Shown here piece by piece: positions 16,826 through 24,282 of a stretch of 51,484 nucleotides of DNA. Under the pieces are notes generated by a model. The model saw only the letters and a list, made by a program, of their open reading frames with translations. It ran no database searches and had not been told where the DNA came from. The stretch's first letter is position 1, and the number at the start of each line of letters is the position of its first letter. The position numbers were made by a program, and so were the translations under genes. Source of the stretch: M3007 sp046296435 (GTDB lineage: Bacteria; Bacteroidota; Bacteroidia; Chitinophagales; Saprospiraceae); the NCBI GenBank assembly GCA_046296435.1, contig JBKBLI010000019.1, positions 1 to 51,484 of the forward strand, read 5' to 3'.

Positions 16826-17116
16826 TTATTTGATCACAACTGATTGCAGATAATTTTCTCCCAAGTGTCCGTTGAGCAAATCTAAGATTTCTTGCTTGCG
16901 GAAGTTCAGATCGTGTCTTAGCGTGGCGGAGATGACGTTCAGATACAGCGTTTGCTGCTTAACGCTGATATCGGTTGTGTAGGTAGCGATGGTCTTGCCC
17001 ATCAATTGCTCCCAGAGGGCTTTGATGCGCGCTTCTTTGAGTTGCGGGGTCAGGCGCAATTCGTCGAACATCTCTTGCAAGCCTTCTTTTAGCGTTACAT
17101 CGTTTTTTTTTATCAT
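16826..17116 (-). CDS. DUF721 (DciA-like) family protein
   Basis: This is a 96-residue small basic protein. The segment LKEARIKALWEQLMGKTIATYTTDISVKQQTLYLNVISATLRHDL is the DUF721 signature: W-x-x-x-x-G near the start, a beta-strand L-x-L/V, and a final LNFRKQEILDLLNGHLG. Family members include DciA, the loader of the replicative helicase DnaB in bacteria without DnaC. Bacteroidota members are short, as here. The ATG at 17116 (MIKKNDVTLKEG) is the family-like start; an upstream in-frame start would overlap the preceding gene. It lies 23 bases after the lipoprotein stop in the operon. A helicase-loading role is plausible from family knowledge only. Confidence 0.75.
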   Translation of the reverse strand: MIKKNDVTLKEGLQEMFDELRLTPQLKEARIKALWEQLMGKTIATYTTDISVKQQTLYLNVISATLRHDLNFRKQEILDLLNGHLGENYLQSVVIK

Positions 17117-17139
17117 GACTGGGGCGCTTTGACGCGTGT

Positions 17140-17577
17140 TTATTTTTGGGCGATGGGTTTGATGCGGACGACCGGTTTGTAGTGAAAGCCCTCGTCGCTC
17201 TGGCCCTCGTCCTGCCAGCCTTGATAAACCAACACATCTCCTTCGGGCGCTAAACTCAGAAAAAAATAATCGCCCGAGCCGGCCCACCAGCCGCCGGCAG
17301 CGCTGATGGCCGTATCTGGTATGCCATATTGCGCATATTCTTCGGGATTGAGCACCTGACAGGCGCTGACCGTATCGATGGCGTACGAATCGCCAAACGC
17401 TTTGACCACTACTGCGGCCAGGGGCATATCGTGCGTATCGGGCGCTCTGAGGGTGTTGCAGACCAGCGTGGCGTTTGCCGGATTCTGTTTGTTGGAGGCG
17501 GCTTTATTTTGGCAGGCTCCAAAAAGGCACGCCAGCGCGGGCGCCCAGAGCCATGCGAGCGGGACAAATCGATTCAT
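17140..17577 (-). CDS. uncharacterised lipoprotein
   Basis: This is a 145-residue protein with a type II signal (WAPALACLFGAC, lipobox Cys at residue 22). The mature part contains SYAIDTVSACQVLNPEEY, a glycine/tryptophan-rich turn AAGGWWAGSGDYFFLSLAPEG, and LVYQGWQDEGQSDEGFHYKPV. I do not recognise a family. The start codon overlaps the stop of the TonB-C-domain gene in an ATGA junction, so translational coupling is likely. The product may work in the envelope together with that TonB-like protein. Confidence 0.6.
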   Translation of the reverse strand: MNRFVPLAWLWAPALACLFGACQNKAASNKQNPANATLVCNTLRAPDTHDMPLAAVVVKAFGDSYAIDTVSACQVLNPEEYAQYGIPDTAISAAGGWWAGSGDYFFLSLAPEGDVLVYQGWQDEGQSDEGFHYKPVVRIKPIAQK

Positions 17578-18026
17578 GATATGTGGATGGTGTAGGTATA
17601 GGTTTTCTCCTGCGGACGCTCAGGCTCCGGCTTTGGAGTCGCGGGCGCGGGAGCCTGTAAGTAGTTGAGCGTGAGTTGCGGAGCGGCAGGCTGAGGCGCC
17701 TGCTTGGGGAGCTTGAAACGGATGTACGCCTTGCGGTGAAAGGTGGCCTTGATACCGCGGTTCTTTGGTACGTCGAAGCGGAGCATGCGCACCACACGCG
17801 CCGCTTCCTCGTCGCATCCCGAACCCAGATGCTGCAAAATGCGGGTTTCGGTCACGGCGCCCTCCTGATTGATGTCATATTCCACCACGACCATGCCCTC
17901 CAATTTTTCTTCAAAAGCCTGTTTGGGATAGCGCAGGTGCTTGTAAATAAACTCGTTGAGCGCCTTTACTCCACCCGGATACTGCGGCTGATACAGAAAC
18001 TTGACTTTTTTCTTATCCTTCTCCAT
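17574..18026 (-). CDS. TonB C-terminal-domain protein without visible membrane anchor
   Basis: This is a 150-residue protein. Residues about 10-105 match a TonB C-terminal domain: PQYPGGVKALNEFIYKHLRYP, then EGMVVVEYDINQEGAVTETRIL and GCDEEAARVVRMLRFDVP. After it comes a Pro/Ala-rich tail (KQAPQPAAPQ, APAPATPKPEPERPQ) ending YTYTIHIS. Classical TonB has an N-terminal membrane helix, then the proline-rich linker, then this domain; here the order is reversed and no signal peptide or helix is seen. It begins MEKDKKKVKFLYQPQYP, and no upstream in-frame extension is supported. It leads a four-gene operon behind a perfect -7 box. A role in energising TonB-dependent receptors is doubtful without an anchor; it may be an adaptor. 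Confidence 0.7.
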   Translation of the reverse strand: MEKDKKKVKFLYQPQYPGGVKALNEFIYKHLRYPKQAFEEKLEGMVVVEYDINQEGAVTETRILQHLGSGCDEEAARVVRMLRFDVPKNRGIKATFHRKAYIRFKLPKQAPQPAAPQLTLNYLQAPAPATPKPEPERPQEKTYTYTIHIS

Positions 18027-18047
18027 CGTCTGTACTTAGTTCGGCTG

Positions 18048-18055
18048 CAAAGTTA
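18048..18055 (-). promoter_or_regulatory. -7 promoter box for the TonB-domain/lipoprotein/DUF721/thiolase operon
   Basis: The minus strand reads TAACTTTG (perfect TAnnTTTG), 21 bases before the ATG at 18026. Confidence 0.55.
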
Positions 18056-18118
18056 AGGATAAATGCGCAAAATTGGCGCCGAAACTTCTTCCTGCGCTTC
18101 TGTCCGACAAACCCAGGT

Positions 18119-18126
18119 TACCTTTG
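18119..18126 (+). promoter_or_regulatory. -7 promoter box for dcd
   Basis: TACCTTTG is a perfect TAnnTTTG match, 24 bases before the dcd ATG. The implied leader contains T5-CGG-A8 directly before the start codon, an A-rich stretch typical of Bacteroidota initiation regions. Confidence 0.55.
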
Positions 18127-18150
18127 TAGGCCTTTTTCGGAAAAAAAACT

Positions 18151-18684
18151 ATGATACTCAGCGATAAGAAGATTCTGGAGGCCATTGCGTCGGGCGATAT
18201 CGTCATCGAGCCCTTTGATCAGGCCAACCTCGGCACCAACTCCTACGACGTGCATTTGGGCAAGTACCTGGCCACGTACGTGGACCGCGTGTTGGATGCC
18301 CGCAAGCACAACGCCATCGAAATCTTCGAAATACCTGAAGATGGTTATGTCCTCCAGCCGGGCGTGTTGTATCTGGGCGTCACCGCCGAATACACAGAAA
18401 CGCACCGCGCCGTTCCTTTTTTGGAAGGCAAAAGCAGCGTGGGTCGGCTCGGCATCGATATTCATGCCACTGCGGGTAAGGGCGACGTCGGCTTTTGCAA
18501 TACCTGGACGCTCGAGATATCCTGCGTCCAACCGGTGCGCGTGTACGCCGGGATGCCCATCGGGCAGTTGATTTACTTTGCCGTAGAGGGCGATATTGAG
18601 CGCTATTACAACCGCAAGAGCAATGCCAAATACACCCGCCGCACCGACAAGCCCGTCGAGAGCATGATGTGGAAAAACTTTTGA
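18151..18684 (+). CDS. dcd: dCTP deaminase
   Basis: This 177-residue cytoplasmic enzyme converts dCTP to dUTP plus ammonia, feeding dTMP synthesis. The start MILSDKKILEAIASGDIVI is typical. NLGTNSYDVHLG, FLEGKSSVGRLGIDIHATAG (carrying the catalytic Arg/Glu surroundings) and the conserved C-terminal segment NAKYTRRTDKP are visible. The usual Gly-Phe-Gly region reads GKGDVGFCNTWTLEISC. Length fits the family. It has its own promoter box. It is followed by a T4-CCGG-A6 palindrome and GGGCATGCCC (18720-18729) in the 91-base gap before the convergent methyltransferase, which could act as termination structures. Confidence 0.95.
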   Translation: MILSDKKILEAIASGDIVIEPFDQANLGTNSYDVHLGKYLATYVDRVLDARKHNAIEIFEIPEDGYVLQPGVLYLGVTAEYTETHRAVPFLEGKSSVGRLGIDIHATAGKGDVGFCNTWTLEISCVQPVRVYAGMPIGQLIYFAVEGDIERYYNRKSNAKYTRRTDKPVESMMWKNF

Positions 18685-18685
18685 A

Positions 18686-18729
18686 TTTTCCGGAAAAAAG
18701 GGGGGCGGGCAAAGTGCGCGGGCATGCCC
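18686..18729. terminator. palindromic region between convergent dcd and methyltransferase genes
   Basis: TTTTCCGGAAAA (18686-18697) is a perfect palindrome starting 1 base after the dcd stop. GGGCATGCCC (18720-18729) is another, flanked by GCGC on each side. The location between two converging stops fits termination; the mechanism is inferred. Confidence 0.35.
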
Positions 18730-18775
18730 TGCGCCTCCCGCATGCTCGCCTCAAGATGCAAACGCCGCTCCTCGT

Positions 18776-19591
18776 TCATTCGATTTTCTCGAGCGTTACG
18801 CCCTTGCCCACGCTGCTTTTTTCGCGCAAAAACAAGGAGCGATCCAGTTCGATGATGGCGTCGGTGATGCGGGTTAAGGCAGGGGGGCGGGTATCTTTGG
18901 GTCTGATTTTGAAGCGTCCCTTTGCCTGTTGGGTGAGGTTGCGGTTGTTTTTTTTGAACAGGGCCTGCGCCCAGCCTGTCCAGTACATTTCAAGCAGGCC
19001 GATGAGGTAACCGCTCAGGGGCGTCCATTGGAGGATGCGCAACCCGGCGCTTTGGGCTTCGCGTCGAAAGCGTTCGCTGCGGATGAGGTACGTATGTCCG
19101 AATGCGTAGGCGCCTTGGCTGATGAGGTATTCGTCGCGGCCGAGCTGCTGCCCCAATCGGTTGATGGGGTCGTAGGTGAACGGGAACTCGCGACTTGGAA
19201 AAGTCAGGATGGCCACGCCGCCGGGTTTTAGCACGCGCCCGATCTCGGCCAGCATGCGCGCCGTATCGCCCACATGCTCGAGCACCTCGCTACTGACCAC
19301 CAGGTCGAAGTGCGCGTCGGGGTAGCTGAGGGCGAGGGCGTCGTTGACTTCGTAACGCAGGTTGAGCACGTCTGCATTGAGTCGGGCGGCATGGGCTATG
19401 TCGTCAGGGTTGATGTCGCAGGCGATCAACTCGCGGCAGTAGGCGGCGAGCATGCGGTCGTAGTCCCCTTCGCCGGCGCCGAGATTGAGTGCGCGGCCGA
19501 AGTCCCGGCCGGCTTTTGACAGGGCTTGAATCTGGTTTTGAACGAATCGGTATCGGTTGCGAAAACTCGGAAACAGGTGCTTAAAATTCAT
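18776..19591 (-). CDS. class I SAM-dependent methyltransferase
   Basis: This 271-residue protein has a SAM-binding motif I, ALNLGAGEGDYDRML, followed by IACDINPDDIAHA (motif II acid), FDLVVSSEVLEHV and IGRVLKPGGVAILTFPSREFP. This is the Methyltransf_11/25 layout used by small-molecule and glycolipid or lipid methyltransferases. The C-terminal part contains a hydrophobic, aromatic stretch (GYLIGLLEMYWTGWAQALF) that may touch the membrane. It starts 8 bases after the stop of the GT-C glycosyltransferase gene and is probably co-transcribed with it, suggesting work on a membrane glycan or lipid-linked substrate. Substrate unknown. Confidence 0.8.
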   Translation of the reverse strand: MNFKHLFPSFRNRYRFVQNQIQALSKAGRDFGRALNLGAGEGDYDRMLAAYCRELIACDINPDDIAHAARLNADVLNLRYEVNDALALSYPDAHFDLVVSSEVLEHVGDTARMLAEIGRVLKPGGVAILTFPSREFPFTYDPINRLGQQLGRDEYLISQGAYAFGHTYLIRSERFRREAQSAGLRILQWTPLSGYLIGLLEMYWTGWAQALFKKNNRNLTQQAKGRFKIRPKDTRPPALTRITDAIIELDRSLFLREKSSVGKGVTLEKIE

Positions 19592-19599
19592 GCGTGCGT

Positions 19600-21810
19600 T
19601 TACTTGAATTGCCGGACGGCTTCCCGTATGCGTTGGGCTTGGGCGGGATTGCCATTGGCTTCATAGATTTGGGCGGCCATTTCGTAGGCCGGTTTAAATG
19701 TGGGCGACAACTCGATGGCTTTGTTCAGGTTGGACAGGGCCGTGTTGTTGTCGCCCTTGTCGCGGGCGATCAGGGCCAGGTAATACCAGGCGGCGGCATT
19801 GGCCGGCTCCTTTTTGGCTGCCAGTTCAAATTGAGCTTTAGCCTTGGCGATATCGTTTTGGTAAAGCCAGTACATACCCAGAAGGTTGTTGGCCTGACCG
19901 TCGTCGGGCATGAGTTCGAGGGCTTTGTCCGTCGCTGTTTTCATGCCTTGAAGGTTTTGGACGTTGACGTACGCATTGGCCAAATTGACCCAGGCTACCT
20001 CGTTGTCAGGTACGCGGCGGGTTTCCTCTTCGAGGAGTTGTACCGCCTTTGCGTTATCTCCTGTTTTCATGGCGGCGAGGGCCTCGGCGCAGGCGTTGGT
20101 TTCGTTTTTGAGCACGGCGAGCAGGGGTGCGCCGTTGGCCTTGACCACGTGAACGGCATTGGAGGGAGGCCACCAGCCTTTGCGCAAGGTAGCGCCGCTG
20201 ATAAATCGGGTGGGGTAGAGGGCGTAGTCCCAGGCGTCGTCGCAGCGCTTTTCCCACTTGAGGTACTTGATCTGGACTTTGTCGCCGTATTTAGCGGTGA
20301 GGCGTCGGGCAGAGTAGAACATATTGGTTGCGATTACCACGGGCCGCTCTCGCGCCTCGCTCAATATTCCTTCTCGCTCCAGCCACTCGACGCCTTGTCT
20401 GACGCTCAGGCCCCAGTAGTCGGTTTCGTAGCGCCCATAAGCGCCCTCGATGCCGCCGATCAAGGGATTGAAGTAAACGTACGGGAAAGCCGGATTGCGC
20501 GCCATGAAACTCGCGGCATCCAGGCTCAATAGCGTCAGCGCGCCCATGGCGGCGTATTGGGCGATCTTTTTTTCGGAAAAAATACGCGGCAGTTCGTTCC
20601 AGAACAAGGCAGCCAAGGCGGCCAAAGGCGGATAGGCAAAACTCAGGTGTCGCCAGCCGTCGTGAATGACAGAATTTTTGTAAACGATGTATAGCGTCGG
20701 AAAGAAGCCTGCAAAGACCAACAAGGCTACCCAAAGCGGATTGAAATTGCGCAGCAGGCGCGGGAGCAGGGCCAGGGCGCCAAACACGCCAAGCAGCGCG
20801 CCCAATGGAAGGGTGTAAAACATCCACTTCAGCGGGTAAATCGCCGGCGTCTTGTCGGACATCATATTGACGCCGTCGAACAGCACCCGTATTTTGACCT
20901 CCAGATCCTCGAATTTGGACAAGGCCACGAAGGGATTTTTGAGCGGCGCCTGTAGGGCGTAGGGCCAGAAGATCAGGGCAAATACGTAGCCGACGGCCAG
21001 CGCGCCGGGTATTGCGATAAGGTAAGGGCGCATGGCTTCGCGGTTGCCCAGGGCGCGCAGGCCTCCGTTTTTGAGCAAAAAATGCAGACCGGCAAAGAGC
21101 AGGACAATCGCAAATGCCAGCAGACCGCCCGCCCGCAGCGCCAAAGCGATGCCCAGACCTGCCGCCAACCCGGCGAGGTTGGAGCGCCGGGGGCGGGGCA
21201 TGCGATCCAACACGGCGCAGAGGTTGTACAGGGCCAACATGTAGCCTGCCGCAAAGGGAATATCTTTGGGGTTCATCAGGGCGTCGCCCACGAAGCGGGG
21301 CGAGAGCAAAAGGAGGAGCAAGGCGATGAAGCCGGCCCGCCATCCTGCAATACGACGGGTCAGGAGCGCGGCGCATAGTATGGCTACCCATCCCAGCAGG
21401 GCGCTGGCCGCGTGGCGGATTTGGTGATAGGCCAATTGGTCAGGTTGGAGGTTCAGCGCCCTATTCACTGCGCCCACGATGGTTTCGAAGAATCCTCCGT
21501 AGAGGTGCATGTTGCCGTCGGGTATGTTGAGCGCGGCGGTATCCTTACCCCATGAAGCGTAGTAATTGACCAACTTTTCGGAGTAGTCCACCTGAAAGCG
21601 GTCGTCGGCGTTGATGCCGCTGCCGGTAGAGAGCCACAGCATAATCAGCAATCCTACGCCTGCCAGCCCGACGAACAGTTGGCGCCAGCGGGGCGACTCC
21701 GGTGCGGGGGTTGCGCGTTCGAGGCGGTCGGCGACGGGTGTGGAGACAAGGGGTGGCGCAGGAGGCGCCGGTTCGCGCCTGGCTTGCATTTTTTTTCCTG
21801 ATTTTGCCAT
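19600..21810 (-). CDS. GT-C (GT39/ArnT-like) membrane glycosyltransferase with C-terminal TPR domain
   Basis: This is a 736-residue polytopic protein. A Pro-rich cytoplasmic N-terminus leads to a first membrane helix (about residues 46-62), then GINADDRFQVDYSEKL, whose Asp69-Asp70 fits the acidic motif in the first extracytoplasmic loop of lipid-sugar-dependent GT-C transferases. About ten more hydrophobic segments follow, with MNPKDIPFAAGYML and HDGWRHLSFAYPPLAAL as conserved-looking loops. From about residue 560 to the end there are TPR-like repeats (DNAKAVQLLEEETRRVP, WVNLANAYVNV, GMYWLYQNDIAKAKAQFELA, WYYLALIARDKGDNNTALSNLNKAI). The start at 21810 begins MAKSGKKMQARREP behind a perfect -7 box. 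It probably transfers a sugar from a polyprenyl carrier to protein or lipid outside the inner membrane. Acceptor and sugar are unknown. Confidence 0.75.
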   Translation of the reverse strand: MAKSGKKMQARREPAPPAPPLVSTPVADRLERATPAPESPRWRQLFVGLAGVGLLIMLWLSTGSGINADDRFQVDYSEKLVNYYASWGKDTAALNIPDGNMHLYGGFFETIVGAVNRALNLQPDQLAYHQIRHAASALLGWVAILCAALLTRRIAGWRAGFIALLLLLLSPRFVGDALMNPKDIPFAAGYMLALYNLCAVLDRMPRPRRSNLAGLAAGLGIALALRAGGLLAFAIVLLFAGLHFLLKNGGLRALGNREAMRPYLIAIPGALAVGYVFALIFWPYALQAPLKNPFVALSKFEDLEVKIRVLFDGVNMMSDKTPAIYPLKWMFYTLPLGALLGVFGALALLPRLLRNFNPLWVALLVFAGFFPTLYIVYKNSVIHDGWRHLSFAYPPLAALAALFWNELPRIFSEKKIAQYAAMGALTLLSLDAASFMARNPAFPYVYFNPLIGGIEGAYGRYETDYWGLSVRQGVEWLEREGILSEARERPVVIATNMFYSARRLTAKYGDKVQIKYLKWEKRCDDAWDYALYPTRFISGATLRKGWWPPSNAVHVVKANGAPLLAVLKNETNACAEALAAMKTGDNAKAVQLLEEETRRVPDNEVAWVNLANAYVNVQNLQGMKTATDKALELMPDDGQANNLLGMYWLYQNDIAKAKAQFELAAKKEPANAAAWYYLALIARDKGDNNTALSNLNKAIELSPTFKPAYEMAAQIYEANGNPAQAQRIREAVRQFK

Positions 21811-21831
21811 GAATCGATGTTGAATTGCGCT

Positions 21832-21839
21832 CAAAGGTA
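21832..21839 (-). promoter_or_regulatory. -7 promoter box for the glycosyltransferase/methyltransferase pair
   Basis: The minus strand reads TACCTTTG (perfect TAnnTTTG), 21 bases before the ATG at 21810, separating this pair from recQ upstream. Confidence 0.55.
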
Positions 21840-21903
21840 GCATTTTCGGACGATTTGGCGTTGATAAAATGCAGAAGGACGCGCTCAAGCCCCGCACAAG
21901 CGC

Positions 21904-23802
21904 CTACACGACGGACAGCGCGCCGGACGCATCCCGCTTGATTTTGCCCTCTTCGTCCATGTAGCGCAAAACCGCCAGCACGGTTTCGTGGCGTTTGGGC
22001 GCAAAGGCTTCGAGTATCTGCGGGATTGGGAGCGACTCTGCGCGCAACAAGTCAAGGAGCTTCTGTTCGTACTGTTTGTAGGTGTCGGCGTTGATATCGG
22101 CTTGGTTGCGGCCGGTGCACACGTCGCAGATGCCGCAGGGCTGGCTATTTTTTTCGCCGAAATAGGCGAGGAGTTGTTGGCTGCGGCAGCGGCGCGTTTC
22201 GGCGTATTGTATTGCGGCGTCGAGGCGCTTGCGCGCGCGCTCCATCAACTGACGCCGCCGTTGCGCATCGAAACTCAGCTCTTCCGGCTTGACGCGCGCC
22301 CGGGCAAAGTACAGGGCCGGCAATTGTATGGCCTCGCGGTAGAGCAGTATATTTTCGCTGGCGGCGTGTCGGAGCGTATGCAGCACGGCCTCTATATTCT
22401 GATTGACGAATCGGGCGATGGCGGCTTCGCTGATTTCGCAGGGTTCGTCCCGAATACCCGGATAAGCTCTCAGCAGCGCTTTGACGACGATATCGCCTTG
22501 CTTGTTGCGCAGTTGGTAGTCGTACAGCGCCTCGCGATTGGCCAATATCTGTGCGCGGCTCAAGCTGCCGGATACGTCGCTCAGCACGATCCAGCCCTCT
22601 TGTTCGAGCAACTTCAGCGCCTGGTGGGCGAGGCTTTGCCGAATGCGGCTACTCTGACAAAAGTGTTGAAAGTCGAATGGAAAGCTCGCTCCCTCGCCTG
22701 CGCCCACGGCGAGTTGGAAGTGGTTGCCCAAGGCGGCATACACCCTACGCACTTCGTCAAGATCCGGAAAAGCGCTTTCGAAATGCGCGCGGAGTTGGGC
22801 GGCGTCGCCGCTGTTGTACAGGAGCGCCGCCCAGGACCTGAGTCCGTCGCGACCGGCCCGACCCGCTTCCTGAAAATACGCCTCTAAGCTATCTGGCAAA
22901 CCCAAATGGACGACGGTGCGCACGTCGGGCTTGTCGATGCCCATCCCAAAAGCGTTGGTGCATACGATGACGCGCGTGCGGTTGGCTATCCAGTCCGCCT
23001 GTTTCTTTGCCCGCTCGTCGGCCTCCAGACCCGCGTGGTAGAAGTCGGCGCTGATCTTATGCTGCCTGAGCCATTGGGCTATTTCTTTGGTGTCGCCCCG
23101 GCTGCGGACATAGACCACGCTCGTGCCGGGTACCCTGTGCAAGATGTCGAGCAGTTTTTTTCGCTTGTCTTCCTCATAAAGCACCGAGTAGGACAAGTTG
23201 GGGCGTTGAAAACTCTGCTGGATGACATGCTTTTCGGCAAAGAGTAACTTCTCCTGAATGTCGTTGGCCACTTCGGGCGTGGCTGTGGCCGTGAGCGCGA
23301 GTACAGGTACGCCCGGCAATCGGGCGCGCAGGTCGGCGATTTGCAGGTAAGGCGGTCTGAAATCGTAGCCCCATTGGCTGATGCAATGCGCCTCGTCAAC
23401 AGCGATCAGATTGACCCGCATGCGGTGCAATCGCCCAACAAAAAGCTCGGTTTGCAGGCGTTCGGGACTGACGTAGAGCAGTTTATAGGCGCCCTGGCAG
23501 GCCCTTTCGAGGGTCAGGTCGATCTCCCTGCGGCTCATGCCCGAGTATATGGCCGCCGCCGGAATCTGCCGTTTTTGGAGGTTGTCCACCTGGTCGCGCA
23601 TGAGTGCGATAAGCGGCGAGACAACGATGCAAAAGCCTTCGCGACATAGCGCCGGCGTCTGGAAGCAGATGGATTTGCCGCCGCCCGTAGGCAGCAGCGC
23701 CAAGGTGTCGCGACCTTCCAAAGCGCGGCGGATGATGTCCTCCTGCAAGGGCCTGAAAGAGGAAAAGCCCCAATATTTCTGCAAGATCTCTACAGGGGTC
23801 AT
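21904..23802 (-). CDS. recQ: ATP-dependent DNA helicase RecQ
   Basis: This 632-residue 3'-5' DNA helicase acts in recombination and fork repair. Motif 0 and Walker A are WGFSSFRPLQEDIIRRAL and LLPTGGGKSICFQ. Motif II is AVDEAHCISQWGYDFRP (DEAH), with LTATATPEVANDI, GMGIDKPDVRTVVH and QEAGRAGRDG as later helicase motifs. The zinc-binding subdomain carries CRSQQLLAYFGE and CGICDVC, followed by a winged-helix-like RQC part. No HRDC domain is evident, as in shorter Bacteroidota RecQ proteins. The ATG at 23802 (MTPVEILQKYWGF) matches the family; an in-frame start 24 residues earlier adds a basic, unconserved extension. Divergent from the PorE-like gene across a 480-base gap. Confidence 0.95.
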   Translation of the reverse strand: MTPVEILQKYWGFSSFRPLQEDIIRRALEGRDTLALLPTGGGKSICFQTPALCREGFCIVVSPLIALMRDQVDNLQKRQIPAAAIYSGMSRREIDLTLERACQGAYKLLYVSPERLQTELFVGRLHRMRVNLIAVDEAHCISQWGYDFRPPYLQIADLRARLPGVPVLALTATATPEVANDIQEKLLFAEKHVIQQSFQRPNLSYSVLYEEDKRKKLLDILHRVPGTSVVYVRSRGDTKEIAQWLRQHKISADFYHAGLEADERAKKQADWIANRTRVIVCTNAFGMGIDKPDVRTVVHLGLPDSLEAYFQEAGRAGRDGLRSWAALLYNSGDAAQLRAHFESAFPDLDEVRRVYAALGNHFQLAVGAGEGASFPFDFQHFCQSSRIRQSLAHQALKLLEQEGWIVLSDVSGSLSRAQILANREALYDYQLRNKQGDIVVKALLRAYPGIRDEPCEISEAAIARFVNQNIEAVLHTLRHAASENILLYREAIQLPALYFARARVKPEELSFDAQRRRQLMERARKRLDAAIQYAETRRCRSQQLLAYFGEKNSQPCGICDVCTGRNQADINADTYKQYEQKLLDLLRAESLPIPQILEAFAPKRHETVLAVLRYMDEEGKIKRDASGALSVV

Positions 23803-24282
23803 GGCGCTGTGGGCTTTCTTTTTTGTAAGGGCGTGAAAAAAATATAGCTGCGCCTTTTTGCGCGCGCCTGACAAGCGAGGCCAAAGGGCCTGACGCGCGC
23901 CTGCGCGCTTAGCGTCTGCTTTTTTTCAAAAAAAAACAGACGGACAGGGACTGCGCGCGGGCCTTGCCCCATAGGCTCTGCTCGTTCTCTTTTTTCCAAA
24001 AAACGAAATAAATGCGCTTTTTTTGTGGAAAAAAGTGGCGCGCCTCAAGTTTTTTTGGGCAAAATTACGGTTTTGGCAATTTTACGAAAGAAAAAACGTT
24101 ATAGGGTGCATTAAGCGCTCATTCGCCGCGTCCTTCGCAAAAGAATGCCTCTCTCCGCTATACTAAAAACTGTTAAGGTTTGGTTTGTTGCCAAGGTTTA
24201 CGTGTTTTTAGACTTTTCGGCTATATGTTGTTAAACATTGCGCGCCGAATTTCAGTTTTTTTTCATTAAACAGATCGCCGTT
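23803..24282. other. 480-base divergent intergenic region with three T/A-run palindromes
   Basis: This separates recQ from the PorE-like gene. It contains T7-C-A9 framed by GTCTG and CAGAC (23914-23941), T6-CC-A6 (23990-24003) and T7-GTGG-A6 framed by GCGC (24014-24041), then an AT-rich stretch from 24044. Both genes need promoters here, but no perfect TAnnTTTG box is seen on either strand; TATATTTT at about 23847 (minus strand) is a weak candidate for recQ. No coding sequence is convincing. Confidence 0.55.
23914..23941. repeat. extended palindrome GTCTG-T7-C-A9-CAGAC
   Basis: This is the longest of the T-run/A-run palindromes. The outer 5-bp arms and inner T/A arms could pair as one hairpin of about 12 bp with a one-pair mismatch. 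Confidence 0.5.
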
